Positions 32,270 to 40,743 of a stretch of DNA of 51,597 bases are shown here, piece by piece. Origin of the DNA: DASXSB01 sp036506275 (lineage in GTDB: Bacteria > Methylomirabilota > Methylomirabilia > Rokubacteriales > CSP1-6); the NCBI GenBank assembly GCA_036506275.1, contig DASXSB010000070.1, forward strand, positions 1 to 51,597, given 5' to 3'. Below the pieces are notes generated by a model, which worked only from the letters and a program-made list of their open reading frames with translations, did not search any database and was not told the origin of the DNA. Position numbers and translations under genes: made by a program. The number at the start of each line of letters is the position of its first letter. The first letter of the stretch is position 1.

Positions 32270-33625
32270 ATGCGGAGACCGAGGCTCAGCCTGCTACTTG
32301 CGATCACGACCGTACTTTTGCTGGAGGCGTCGCAGGCGCTTCCCGATCCGTTCCGTGCGCGCGACCCCGGCGTGCGGGGCGGTGACCCCGGTGCGGGCGG
32401 AGCGCTCACGGGACTCACCGCCGACGAAACGCGGTTCTTCACCGCTGGTCGTGATGACTTCGAGGAAGTCGAGGGCATCGCCGACGGTCTCGGGCCGCGA
32501 TTCAATCTCGACAGCTGCGGCGGATGCCACGCGCAGCCGGCGGTGGGGGGAACGTCGCCGGCCGTGAACCCGCAAGTGGCGATGGCCACCGCCTTTGGGG
32601 CGAGCAACGTCGTGCCGTCCTTCGTCAAGTTGAACGGCCCTATTCGTGAAGCGCGCTACGTGCTCAACCCCGACGGCAGCCGCGACGGCGGCGTCCACGC
32701 TCTTTTCGTGATCAGCGGGCGGAGGGATCCCAGCGGCGACGCCAGCGGCTGCACGATCCCGCAAGAGAATTTCGAGAGGGAGATGGCCGCCAACAATGTC
32801 ATCTTTCGCATTCCGACGCCCGTGTTCGGAGCCGGGCTCATCGAGGCCATCCCCGACGCGGCGATCCTGGCCAATCAGGCCGCGAACGGCCCCGCGAAGG
32901 CGGCGGCCGGCATCAAGGGCCGCCCCCATCGCAACGGCAACGACGGCACCATCGCCCGCTTCGGCTGGAAGGCGCAGAACAAGTCGCTCCTCCTCTTCTC
33001 GGGCGAGGCATACAACGTCGAGATGGGGATCACCAACGAGCTGTTCGGGCAGGAGCGCGACGAAACGGCGAATTGCCAGTTCGGGACGGTGCCGAACGAC
33101 GTCACCGCCACCGGCGCCAGCCGCGACATCGACACCGTGAGCGCCATCGAGAAGTTTTCGATGTTCATGCGTTTCCTCGCCCCGCCGTCTCCGTCGACGG
33201 CCGGGCCCGGGGGGACCGGGTCTCTCAACAAGGGCCAAGAGCTCTTCACCACGATCGGTTGCGCGCTGTGCCACACCCCGACGTTGAAGACGGGCAACGC
33301 CACCGTGGCCGCCCTCGCCAACCAGAACGTCAACCTGTTCTCCGACCTGCTCCTGCACGCGATGGGTCCCGGCCTCGCCGACGACGTCAATCAGGGCGGC
33401 GCCGGCGGTGACGAGTTCCGCACGGCGCCACTGTGGGGCCTCGGTCAGCGGATGTTCTTCCTTCACGACGGACGGACGAACGATCTCGTCGAGGCCATTC
33501 GCGCCCACAAGAGCGCGGGCAACGCGAAGTTCGGTGCCTCGGAGGCGAATCGGGTGATCGACGCCTTCAACGCCCTCGGCGACCGTGACGCCCAGGATCT
33601 ATTGAACTTCCTGCGCTCGCTGTAG
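32270..33625 (+). CDS. Periplasmic di-haem oxidoreductase (DHOR/cytochrome c peroxidase-like)
   Basis: A 451-residue exported c-type cytochrome. A signal peptide (RLSLLLAITTVLLLEASQA) is followed by two CxxCH haem motifs, CGGCH about 80 residues in and CALCH in the C-terminal third. The overall pattern (GIADGLGPRFNLDSC, GPGLADD, WGLGQRMFFLHDGR, IRAHKS) fits the DHOR family, related to di-haem peroxidases and sometimes called thiol oxidoreductases. ATG 32270 was chosen over the in-frame GTG 32201 because the latter lies inside the sigma-54 promoter; GGAG and AAGG precede the ATG. A hairpin follows the stop. Induction by the neighbouring regulator is inferred. Confidence 0.9.
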   Translation: MRRPRLSLLLAITTVLLLEASQALPDPFRARDPGVRGGDPGAGGALTGLTADETRFFTAGRDDFEEVEGIADGLGPRFNLDSCGGCHAQPAVGGTSPAVNPQVAMATAFGASNVVPSFVKLNGPIREARYVLNPDGSRDGGVHALFVISGRRDPSGDASGCTIPQENFEREMAANNVIFRIPTPVFGAGLIEAIPDAAILANQAANGPAKAAAGIKGRPHRNGNDGTIARFGWKAQNKSLLLFSGEAYNVEMGITNELFGQERDETANCQFGTVPNDVTATGASRDIDTVSAIEKFSMFMRFLAPPSPSTAGPGGTGSLNKGQELFTTIGCALCHTPTLKTGNATVAALANQNVNLFSDLLLHAMGPGLADDVNQGGAGGDEFRTAPLWGLGQRMFFLHDGRTNDLVEAIRAHKSAGNAKFGASEANRVIDAFNALGDRDAQDLLNFLRSL

Positions 33626-33631
33626 ACGCGG

Positions 33632-33667
33632 GGGAAACGCGGCGCCCGGGCCGGTGCCGCGTTTCCC
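33632..33667. terminator. Hairpin between convergent genes
   Basis: Arms GGGAAACGCGGC (33632-33643) and GCCGCGTTTCCC (33656-33667) pair perfectly around a 12-nt loop. It fills the 44-bp gap between the di-haem gene stop (33625) and the dioxygenase-like gene stop (33670). There is no clear T-tract. Confidence 0.7.
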
Positions 33668-33669
33668 GG

Positions 33670-34125
33670 CTACTCGGGGACGAGAACGAAGTCGGCGGCG
33701 ACCGTCCCCTGGCCGGGCGAGGGATAGAGCTGCGTCACCAGCGGCCGGTGGCCGGACGCCGTGATACGCACGTGGAGGTGCGGCGGCCGTCCCGGATACT
33801 TGCCGGGAAAATCGGTCTCGTAGCGGAAGCGTCCCTCGGCATCGGTGCGCTGGGTGGCGCGATGCTCGTCGTTGTAGTCGCCGCGGGCATCCGCCGACCA
33901 CCATTCGAGCCGGGCCGCCGCCAGTGCCTGACAGCCGTTCGCCGACCGCACGGCGCCCGTCACCACGAAGCCCTTCCCCGTCTGCGCGCGCTCCGGAGCG
34001 TTCGCCTGGTAGAAGGGACCGAGGGCGTCGGGACGGGTGGCGGCACACGGTGACTGCGCGCGCACGGGAAGGGCGCCGAGCGCGACGGCAATGACGGCGG
34101 CGGCGAGCAGGCGCGCCATGGTCAT
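33670..34125 (-). CDS. Secreted intradiol ring-cleavage dioxygenase-like protein
   Basis: A 151-residue protein with a signal peptide (LLAAAVIAVALGALPVRAQ). The mature part matches the core of the protocatechuate/catechol dioxygenase beta-barrel. Likely iron ligands are Tyr in ARGDYNDEH, Tyr in GKYPGRPPHLHV and the two His of HLH. It is shorter than classical enzymes and lacks the alpha-helical linker domain, like other extracytoplasmic members of the family with unclear substrates. It starts at ATG 34125 overlapping the stop of the molybdopterin enzyme (ATGA), so the two are coupled. Confidence 0.82.
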   Translation of the reverse strand: MTMARLLAAAVIAVALGALPVRAQSPCAATRPDALGPFYQANAPERAQTGKGFVVTGAVRSANGCQALAAARLEWWSADARGDYNDEHRATQRTDAEGRFRYETDFPGKYPGRPPHLHVRITASGHRPLVTQLYPSPGQGTVAADFVLVPE

Positions 34126-36161
34126 GTGCGTTCCACCTCCACCAGATTCGAGTGCAGCGCGGGGCCGCCCCCGAGGTCGGCCTCGCGATCGCTCGTGAGC
34201 ACGTTGACGCCGCGCCCGCCGGGATGGAAGCGATGCCACCATAGCCCCTCCACGACCGCGACGCCGGCGCGGGTATCGTCGGTGACGCACGCGGTGAAGC
34301 GAGACTCGCCGCGACCGTTGAAGACCCGCACGGAATCGCCGTCGCGGATCCCGCGGCGGGCGGCGTCCGCCGGCGAGAGCAGCACCGTCGGCGTCTGCTG
34401 GCGGCGGCGCAACCGGTCGGACTGACTGAAGGACGAGTTCAGGAAGAAGCGGTTGGGGGGCACGATGCACTGCAGCGGATAGCGCCCCGCCAGCTCCCGG
34501 TTCGCCGGACCCTCCGCCAAGGGCATCCACGTGGGGAGCGCGGGCAAACCCTTCTCGCGAAGGTGCGCAGCCACGAACTCGACCTTGCCGGACGGCGTCG
34601 GTGCCCCGTGCGCGAACGGGAGATACGGTCGCGGCAGAGCGAGGCGCGCCCAGCCGTCCGCACACAGCTGCTCGTAGGTGATGCCGCGGGTGGCCGGTCC
34701 GCCCGCGGCCAGGAACTCGCGGATGAGCGTCGCCTCGGTTTTTGCGTAGTGATCTTCGGCCACCCCGAGCGCGCGACTCAGGCGGCGGAACACCTCCCAG
34801 TTCGATTTCGCCTCTCCCGGTGGCGCCAGCACGGGCCGCGCGAGCTGGACGTAGAACTGGCCATAGGAGCGGTAGAGATCTTCGTGCTCCATCGAGGTGG
34901 TGGCCGGCAACACGAGGTCCGCGTAGTGAGTGGTGTCGGTGAGGACCTGCTCGTGCACGACCGTGAAGAGATCGTCGCGCGCCAGTCCCTCCAGCACGCG
35001 CGTCTGGTCGGGACAGACGGCGGCGGGATTCGAGTTGTAGACGTAGAGCGCGCGCACGGGCGGCCTCACGTCGGGGTCGGTGAGGAGGCGACCGAGCTGG
35101 ATCATGTTCACGGCGCGCGGCGCCGATGTCGGCAGCAGATCCGGCCGCTCCAGCGGCGCCCAGTCGAAGTCGAAGCCGTGGGCCGACGAGAGGAGCGCAC
35201 CGCCGTGCGGATGAGCGTAGGCGCCGGTGAGGGCGGGAAGACAGGCGAGGATGCGGCACGTCATCCCGCCGTTGTCGTGACGCGAGAGACCGATCCCCAC
35301 TCGGATGAAGGCGCGCGGCCCCGCCCCGTAGCGACGTGCGAAGGCCACGATCGTTTCCGCGGGCACGCCCACGATGTCGGCCACGCGCGCGGGCGACCAC
35401 GCCTGCACGTGCGCCGCCAGCTCCGCGAAGCCGAGGGTGGCGCGGGCGATGTAATCCCGGTCGAGGCGGTCCTCGGCGATGAGCACGTGCATGACGGCGA
35501 GCGCGAAGGCGCCGTCGGTGCCGGGGCGCACCATGAGGTGCTCGTCGGCCTGGCGCGCGGTGGCGGTCCGGTAGGGATCGATGACGACCACGTAGGCGCC
35601 CCGCTCGCGCGCCTGCTTCACGAGCGTCATCACGTTCACGGTGGAGTAGGCGGCGTTGATGCCCCACAGCACGACGAGATCGGCGCCGACCATCTGCTCG
35701 GAGTCGTTCCCGGTGACGGCGCCGACGGTCGCCTGCCATCCCGCGTAGGCGGTGCTGACGCAGATCGTGCGCTCGAGACGACTGGCGCCGAGCGCGTGGA
35801 AGAGCGGATGACCGGCGTAGTACTGCACCTGTCCCATCGTCCCCGCGTATGAGTAGGGCAGGATCGCTTCCGCGCCGTGGGCGGCCACGATCGCGCGCCA
35901 CCGCTGCGCGATCTCCGCGATGGCGGCCTCCCACGACGTGGGCTCGAAACGTCCTTCGCCCTTCCGTCCCCGACGGCGGAGCGGGGTGAGCACGCGCAGC
36001 GGTGAATGCACGCGCTCCGCGTAGGCGCGCACCTTGCCGCAGATCACGCCCTGCGTGAACGGGTGGGCGGCGGTTCCGGTGACGGCGACGAGCCGGCCGT
36101 TTTCCACCGTCACGTCGAGGCTGCACGCGGATGGACAATCGTGCGGACACACCGAGCGCAT
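34122..36161 (-). CDS. Molybdopterin-dependent oxidoreductase (DMSO reductase family)
   Basis: A 679-residue Mo/W-bisMGD enzyme. The N-terminus carries a [4Fe-4S] motif C5-x3-C9-x3-C13 with a fourth Cys in VICGK. The middle has the pterin-binding blocks VVLWGINAAYST and VVVIDPYRTATA, plus ALYVYNSNPAAVCPD. The C-terminal domain has the NRFFLNSSFSQSDRLRRRQ and LSPADAARRGIRDGDSVRV motifs. There is no Tat signal, so it is cytoplasmic. Members of this type are annotated broadly as molybdopterin oxidoreductases; the substrate is unknown. ATG 36161 lies 8 nt after TACCTT. The secreted dioxygenase-like protein follows with a 4-bp overlap. Confidence 0.9.
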   Translation of the reverse strand: MRSVCPHDCPSACSLDVTVENGRLVAVTGTAAHPFTQGVICGKVRAYAERVHSPLRVLTPLRRRGRKGEGRFEPTSWEAAIAEIAQRWRAIVAAHGAEAILPYSYAGTMGQVQYYAGHPLFHALGASRLERTICVSTAYAGWQATVGAVTGNDSEQMVGADLVVLWGINAAYSTVNVMTLVKQARERGAYVVVIDPYRTATARQADEHLMVRPGTDGAFALAVMHVLIAEDRLDRDYIARATLGFAELAAHVQAWSPARVADIVGVPAETIVAFARRYGAGPRAFIRVGIGLSRHDNGGMTCRILACLPALTGAYAHPHGGALLSSAHGFDFDWAPLERPDLLPTSAPRAVNMIQLGRLLTDPDVRPPVRALYVYNSNPAAVCPDQTRVLEGLARDDLFTVVHEQVLTDTTHYADLVLPATTSMEHEDLYRSYGQFYVQLARPVLAPPGEAKSNWEVFRRLSRALGVAEDHYAKTEATLIREFLAAGGPATRGITYEQLCADGWARLALPRPYLPFAHGAPTPSGKVEFVAAHLREKGLPALPTWMPLAEGPANRELAGRYPLQCIVPPNRFFLNSSFSQSDRLRRRQQTPTVLLSPADAARRGIRDGDSVRVFNGRGESRFTACVTDDTRAGVAVVEGLWWHRFHPGGRGVNVLTSDREADLGGGPALHSNLVEVERT

Positions 36162-36186
36162 CGTCGTTCAAGGTATCATGCCGCGG
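36162..36186. promoter_or_regulatory. Divergent promoter pair with leaderless geometry
   Basis: The gap holds two -10-like boxes. On the minus strand TACCTT (36175-36170), with TG one base before it, is followed by 8 nt and ATG 36161. On the plus strand TATCAT (36174-36179) is followed by 7 nt and ATG 36187. The boxes share two bases, so the two promoters should exclude each other. Confidence 0.55.
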
Positions 36187-37440
36187 ATGGCGAGCGGCGC
36201 CGGGCGCGGAAACCTGTTCGCAAGCGCGGACGCCCGTCGCCTCGCCCTCCTCTTCGGCGTCGTCTACTTCGCGCAGGGGATGTGGAACCTGCCCGTCCAG
36301 GCGCTGACGATCGTGTTCAAGGAACAGGGCCTGAGCGCGGCCGACGTCGCCGACTTCCAGCTCGTCGGGACCCTGCCCTGGCTCTTGAAGCCGGCGTATG
36401 GCCTGCTTTCCGACTTCGTGCCGCTGTTCGGGCGCCGCCGGAAGAGCTACTTCCTGCTCACGTCGGCGCTGGCCGCGCTCGCCGGCTTCGCGATCGCCGC
36501 CCCCCACCGTCTTTCGTATGCGCACCTCGCCGTCCTCTTCGGGACGATGGGTTTCGGACTCGCCTTCACCGACGTCCTCACCGACGCGCTGATGGTGGAG
36601 TTCGGCCGGCCGCGGGGTCTCACGGGCCCGTTTCAATCCGTGCAGTGGACGGCGATCTATGCGGCGTCGATCCTGGTCGGGATCGTGGGCGGTTACTTCG
36701 CGGAGCTCCGCGACTATCGCACGGCGTTCGCGCTCGCGGGCGGCTTTCCGCTCGTCTCCTTCGTGATGGCGTGGCTCTTCGTGGCGGAGCCGCCCGCCGC
36801 CGCCGGCAGCGAGGGTTTCCGCGAGACGTGGACGGCCATTCGCGCCGCCGCCCGCGCGCGCGAGATCTGGCTCGTGGCGGCCTTCATCTTCTTCTTCATG
36901 TTCAGCCCGTCCTTCGGCCCCGCCTTCCTCTACTACCAGACGGACGTGCTGGGATTCAGCCAGCAGTTCATCGGCGTCCTCGACGCCATCACGTCCGTCG
37001 GCTACATGGTGGGCGCGCTCCTCTACGCGCCGCTGTCACGACGGCTCCCGCTGCGGACGATCATGGTGTGGTCGATCGGGGCCAGCGCCGTCGCCTCCCT
37101 CGGGTACCTCGTCTACCGCGACACCGCTTCCGCTCTCGTCATCAGCCCCCTCTTCGGCGCGGTGGCGATGCTGACCGACCTCGCCTTTCTCGACCTCGCC
37201 GCCAAGGCGTGCCCGCGCCACGTGGAAGGAACGTTCTTCGCGTTGCTGATGGCGGTGCACAACGGTGGGATGCAGCTCTCCATGAACGTGGGAGGGCGGC
37301 TGTACGATGCGGTCGGCTACACGCCTCTCGTGTGGATCACCGCCGTCACCACCGCCGCCGCCTGGATCTTCATCCCGTTCGTGAAGGTCGACCGCATCGA
37401 GGCGCGGGCCCGCGCGGAGAGGGCCTCGGCACCGGCCTAG
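36187..37440 (+). CDS. BT1/folate-biopterin-type MFS transporter
   Basis: A 417-residue polytopic protein with about twelve hydrophobic segments. FAQGMWNLPVQALTIVFKEQGL and LLKPAYGLLSDFVPLFGRRRKSYF match the folate-biopterin transporter (BT1) group of the major facilitator superfamily. TFFALLMAVHNGG in the C-terminal half also fits. ATG 36187 is preferred over ATG 36178, which lies inside the TATCAT box. It stands alone, convergent with the TfoX-like gene one base beyond its stop. The opposite neighbour encodes a pterin-cofactor enzyme; substrate transport of a pterin is suggestive but unproven. Confidence 0.8.
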   Translation: MASGAGRGNLFASADARRLALLFGVVYFAQGMWNLPVQALTIVFKEQGLSAADVADFQLVGTLPWLLKPAYGLLSDFVPLFGRRRKSYFLLTSALAALAGFAIAAPHRLSYAHLAVLFGTMGFGLAFTDVLTDALMVEFGRPRGLTGPFQSVQWTAIYAASILVGIVGGYFAELRDYRTAFALAGGFPLVSFVMAWLFVAEPPAAAGSEGFRETWTAIRAAARAREIWLVAAFIFFFMFSPSFGPAFLYYQTDVLGFSQQFIGVLDAITSVGYMVGALLYAPLSRRLPLRTIMVWSIGASAVASLGYLVYRDTASALVISPLFGAVAMLTDLAFLDLAAKACPRHVEGTFFALLMAVHNGGMQLSMNVGGRLYDAVGYTPLVWITAVTTAAAWIFIPFVKVDRIEARARAERASAPA

Positions 37441-37441
37441 G

Positions 37442-37819
37442 TCACTCGGGATCGTCGTCGTCAGGATGGGCGGCGGCGGCGTGGGCGCGGCGGAGCCAGC
37501 GCAACGCGCGCGTCACGTCGTCGGGGCCGAGAACGTCCAGCTCGATCCAGCCCCGGCGCGCGAAGCGGCGATGGGGCCGGACACCGGCCTCCGCGAGGGC
37601 GCGCGCCTGGAGCGCGCGCGGCAGCCGCACCCAGAGGTCGCAGTCCTTGTCGCGGAGGGGAAAGCAGCCGAAGAGCTGCTCGCCCGCGAAATACCCCCAG
37701 CGCCCGAACATGGGCGTGATCCGCACGCCCTCCCAGCGGCCGAGCGCCTCGTTGAGATGCCTCGCGGCGCCGATCCCACCTTGCGCGAGCGCGCGCCGCG
37801 TCTTGCGTCCGTGGCCCAT
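37442..37819 (-). CDS. TfoX N-terminal-domain-like small protein
   Basis: A 125-residue soluble protein. The segment ITPMFGRWGYFAGEQLFGCFPLRDKDCDLWVRL resembles the TfoX/Sxy N-terminal or YjbR-like fold (MFGGYG..F). The N-terminus is basic and the C-terminus ends in a run of acidic residues. ATG 37819 lies 20 bp after the upstream gene's stop, probably the same transcript. The long open frame running upstream to 38848 is not coding. A competence role should not be assumed. Confidence 0.6.
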   Translation of the reverse strand: MGHGRKTRRALAQGGIGAARHLNEALGRWEGVRITPMFGRWGYFAGEQLFGCFPLRDKDCDLWVRLPRALQARALAEAGVRPHRRFARRGWIELDVLGPDDVTRALRWLRRAHAAAAHPDDDDPE

Positions 37820-37839
37820 GCCACGGAAGCGGCGGGTGT

Positions 37840-38151
37840 TCAGGGCCAGACCTGGACGTAGGCGGCGCGCGTGCGTTCGCTCACGGCCCCGAAATGCGTG
37901 TCGTACTCGTTCTTCAGCTCCTTGAAGTGCTCCGAGTCCATGAGCCGCCGGAAGGTCGCCTCGTTCTGGACCTCGTAGACCGCGATGTACTGGTACTTGT
38001 CCTCCCCCATGATCGCCTTGTAGCGGCGCGCGCTCACGGCCCCCGGAAAGCGGAGGAACTGCGGACAGTGCTCCTCGCTGTACCAGCGGTTGAATGCGTC
38101 TTCGCGGTCCTTGCTGATGGTCGCCTTGACGATGAAGAGAACGGTCGCCAT
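37840..38151 (-). CDS. Dimeric alpha/beta-barrel (EthD-like) small protein
   Basis: A 103-residue protein with the ferredoxin-like alpha-beta pattern of EthD/Dabb proteins: VLFIVKATI strand, FNRWYSEEHCPQFL helix, then ARRYKAIM and YIAVYEVQNEATF. The W-Y-x-x-E-H-C-P motif is typical of EthD-like proteins. ATG 38151 follows GGAGGGATCCCGC. It is divergent from malate synthase across 92 bp. The function is unknown; relatives act in degradation of aromatic or ether compounds or in stress responses. Confidence 0.75.
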   Translation of the reverse strand: MATVLFIVKATISKDREDAFNRWYSEEHCPQFLRFPGAVSARRYKAIMGEDKYQYIAVYEVQNEATFRRLMDSEHFKELKNEYDTHFGAVSERTRAAYVQVWP

Positions 38152-38243
38152 GCGGGATCCCTCCTGGACGAAGGTCGTATTCTGCCATTGACAGCCTCTT
38201 CACCGCCATGCGAAAAGACGCTGTTTTCGTGAAAGGAGACCTC

Positions 38244-39965
38244 ATGCCCGAGAGCCGGACGGCCTCGGCCACCGCGCGCGCGAAGTACGCGCCCGTGGAG
38301 CACGCGGCACAGCTCTTCACCCCCGCCTTCCTCGACGCCGTGGTGGCGCTGCACGATCGCTTCACCGCCCGCGTCCACACGCTGCGCGCGAAACGCGCGG
38401 AGGTGCTCCGGCGCGCGCTCCAGGACGGCGTGCAGCCCACGCACCCGCCCGTGAGCGCGATCAACACCGGCGACTGGAAAGTCCCGCCCGTGCCCGCCGA
38501 TCTCCTGAAACCGGGCATCGAGATCTCCGGCCCCTGCTCGATCACGAGCATGTTCATCAATGCCCTCAATCCGGGTCCCGAAGGCGAGCGGGCGGAAGGC
38601 GACCTCGACGACGACGAGGACTCCGGCGGACATCGCCTCGTCGACACCACGCGCGCCGCCCATAACCGGCTGGCGGCGGTGAACCGCGAGCTGAGCTTCC
38701 ACGACGGCGAGCGGCGGAAGGAATACAAGATCGCCGAGGGCGAGCTCCCGTTCTTCATGCACCGCGAGCGCGGTCTCCACCTGGACGAGCCCGACTTCAC
38801 CGTCGACGGCCGTCCGATTCCCGCCGTCATTCTGGGCACCGCCCTCACGCTGTTCTACGCGGGGCGGGCCCAGGCCGATCGTGGTCAGGGCATCTACTTC
38901 TATCTCCCGAAGCTGGAGTCGGCGGAGGAAGCGCGCTGGTATCGCGATCTCTTCGACGCCGCCCGCCAGCTCATGCCCTCCCTGGAGCGCGCGACGATCC
39001 GCGGCATCCATCTCGTGGAGTCGCTGCCCGCCGTCTATCAGATGGAGGAGATGCTGCACGAGCTGGGGCCATACGCGGCCGGCCTCAACGCCGCCCGCTG
39101 GGATCTGAAGGCGAGCATCTTCGAGTTCGTCATGGCCGATCCCAAGTCCGTGTGGCCCGACCGCTTCGGCGTCGACATCAAGACCACGCCCTTCCTCGCC
39201 GACATCTTCCGCCGGCTCGTCGCCATCTGCCTCAAGCGCGGCGCCGTTCCCATCGGCGGCATGGCGACCGCGCTTCCCAGCAACGATCCGGACGTCAATC
39301 GCGCGGCGGCGGAGGCCATCCGCAAGGACAAGGAGTGGGAGGCGGAGCAGGGCTTCATCCGCGCCTGGGTGGCCCACATCTTCCACATGAAGACGGCCGC
39401 CGATCCCTTCAAGGAGCTCCTGGCGCGCGGGGGCAAGCCGGGACCGGAGATGGCCAAGCCGGAGAACTACCCGGTCCGCATCGAGGTCCCCGCCGGTCCC
39501 ATCACGGTGGAGGGCACCCGGCGCAACGCGCGCATGGTGATCGAGTACGCGGAGGGCTGGCTCAACGGCCGCGGCGCCAAGGGCATCGACAGCCTCGCCG
39601 GCAAGCCCGGCATCCATCCCGCCCTCATGGAGGACCTCGCCACCGGCCGCATGTCGGTGGCGCAAATCGCCCAGCGCATCCGCCATCGCGCACGCCCCAC
39701 CGAGGGTGGTGGCGACGCTCACGACTTCCCCCTCGTGAAGCGGCTCTTCGAGGAGGAGCGGGACGACATCCTCGCGCGCCTGAAGAGCACCGTCCGCGAC
39801 GACCACGCGCGCGCCGCCTTCACGGAGGCCGCCGAGCGCTACGCGAAGGCCACCAAGATCGGCCTCCGCTGGGTGAAGAACTACACCGACCTCGACTTCC
39901 GCAGCCTCGGCTCCTACACGCGCGCCGACCTCGAGAAGATCGCCGCCGCCGCCGACGCCTTCTAG
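38244..39965 (+). CDS. aceB: Malate synthase
   Basis: A 573-residue enzyme condensing glyoxylate and acetyl-CoA to malate. Segments EISGPCSITSMFINALNPG, GQGIYFYLPKLESAEEARW, RGIHLVESLPAVYQMEEML, WDLKASIFEFV and GGMATALPSNDP follow the order of malate synthase A. The stretch after INALNPG is acidic (DLDDDEDSGGH) and differs from the FMADFEDS of Escherichia AceB, so it is a divergent subgroup. ATG 38244 has AAAGGAG upstream; an earlier ATG 38208 is less likely. Isocitrate lyase is not in the window. Confidence 0.85.
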   Translation: MPESRTASATARAKYAPVEHAAQLFTPAFLDAVVALHDRFTARVHTLRAKRAEVLRRALQDGVQPTHPPVSAINTGDWKVPPVPADLLKPGIEISGPCSITSMFINALNPGPEGERAEGDLDDDEDSGGHRLVDTTRAAHNRLAAVNRELSFHDGERRKEYKIAEGELPFFMHRERGLHLDEPDFTVDGRPIPAVILGTALTLFYAGRAQADRGQGIYFYLPKLESAEEARWYRDLFDAARQLMPSLERATIRGIHLVESLPAVYQMEEMLHELGPYAAGLNAARWDLKASIFEFVMADPKSVWPDRFGVDIKTTPFLADIFRRLVAICLKRGAVPIGGMATALPSNDPDVNRAAAEAIRKDKEWEAEQGFIRAWVAHIFHMKTAADPFKELLARGGKPGPEMAKPENYPVRIEVPAGPITVEGTRRNARMVIEYAEGWLNGRGAKGIDSLAGKPGIHPALMEDLATGRMSVAQIAQRIRHRARPTEGGGDAHDFPLVKRLFEEERDDILARLKSTVRDDHARAAFTEAAERYAKATKIGLRWVKNYTDLDFRSLGSYTRADLEKIAAAADAF

Positions 39966-39977
39966 GTCCTCCCGGCG

Positions 39978-40727
39978 CTACTCGTAGCGGCTGATGTGGA
40001 GATGGACGCCGTGCGAGGACTCCGGCTCCACCGTAATCTCGCCCGTTCCCCGGAGCTGCCGCGTCTTCGCGCGATCGAAGGCGGCGGTGAGGGCGGGGAA
40101 ATCCTCGGCGAGCAGCGACAGCGCGACCATGCCCTCCGTTCCGCCGACTTCCTGCGACGGCACGACGAGGAGAGCGCCGCGGCCGACGCCGAGCATCGTG
40201 CGCGGGCCGCCGTTCATGGCGACCTCCGGAAAGCCGAACAGCGATTGGAACGCCGCCACCGTGTGCTTCGGCTCCCGGGCGCCCACCACGAGCCGCTTCA
40301 GGCGGACGGGCGCGCGCGGCACGGGCTCTTCGCTGAGCGGGGTGGCGAGCTCGACGAGGACCCCGGCACAGGCGCGCGGATGCAGGAACGCGATCCGTCC
40401 CGCGAGCCCCGGGCGCGGTACTTCGTCGATTAGCTCCACGCCCTTTCGCTTCAGCGCCGCCAGCGCCGCCGCCACGTCCTCGGTCTCGAAGCAGACGTGA
40501 TGGAGGCCCTCACCGCGCCGCGCGAGGAAACGCGCCACGCCGTTGTCCTCGTGCCGCGGCTCCAGCAACTCGAGCTCGCTATCACCCGCGGCCAGCAACG
40601 CCGCGCGCACGCCCTGACCGCGGAGCTCCTTCTCCTTGATGAGCGGCAGCCCCAGGGTATCCCGATAGAACTTATAGGCGTTGGCAATGCTCCTCACCAC
40701 GAGCCCCACGTGATGAATCCGTCGCAT
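39978..40727 (-). CDS. Two-domain VOC protein, methylmalonyl-CoA epimerase-like N-terminus
   Basis: A 249-residue protein. Residues 1-132 match methylmalonyl-CoA epimerase: RRIHHVGLVVRSI, ELELLEP, GLHHVCFETEDV and VLVELATP give the His and Glu metal ligands. Residues about 140-249 form a second vicinal-oxygen-chelate half with LKRLVVGAREP and GVHLHISRYE. Simple epimerases have only the first part. It starts at ATG 40727 with GGAG upstream, 16 bp after the Nudix gene. Either a fusion with extra function or an uncharacterised two-domain dioxygenase/lyase is possible. Confidence 0.8.
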   Translation of the reverse strand: MRRIHHVGLVVRSIANAYKFYRDTLGLPLIKEKELRGQGVRAALLAAGDSELELLEPRHEDNGVARFLARRGEGLHHVCFETEDVAAALAALKRKGVELIDEVPRPGLAGRIAFLHPRACAGVLVELATPLSEEPVPRAPVRLKRLVVGAREPKHTVAAFQSLFGFPEVAMNGGPRTMLGVGRGALLVVPSQEVGGTEGMVALSLLAEDFPALTAAFDRAKTRQLRGTGEITVEPESSHGVHLHISRYE

Positions 40728-40743
40728 CACTTCTCGCTCCTCC

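Noticed and set aside
33670..36636. A 988-codon minus-strand frame that could look like a large fusion with the dioxygenase-like protein
   Set aside because: Only the last 151 codons are a real protein. The rest is the wrong frame of the molybdopterin gene and antisense to the BT1 transporter.
38170..38243. TTGACA-type promoter upstream of malate synthase
   Set aside because: TTGACA is present near 38190 but no acceptable -10 lies 16-18 bp downstream, so no promoter is annotated.
37442..38848. A 468-codon frame suggesting a fused TfoX-like protein
   Set aside because: It runs antisense to malate synthase and through the EthD-like gene in another frame. Only the part from ATG 37819 looks like protein.
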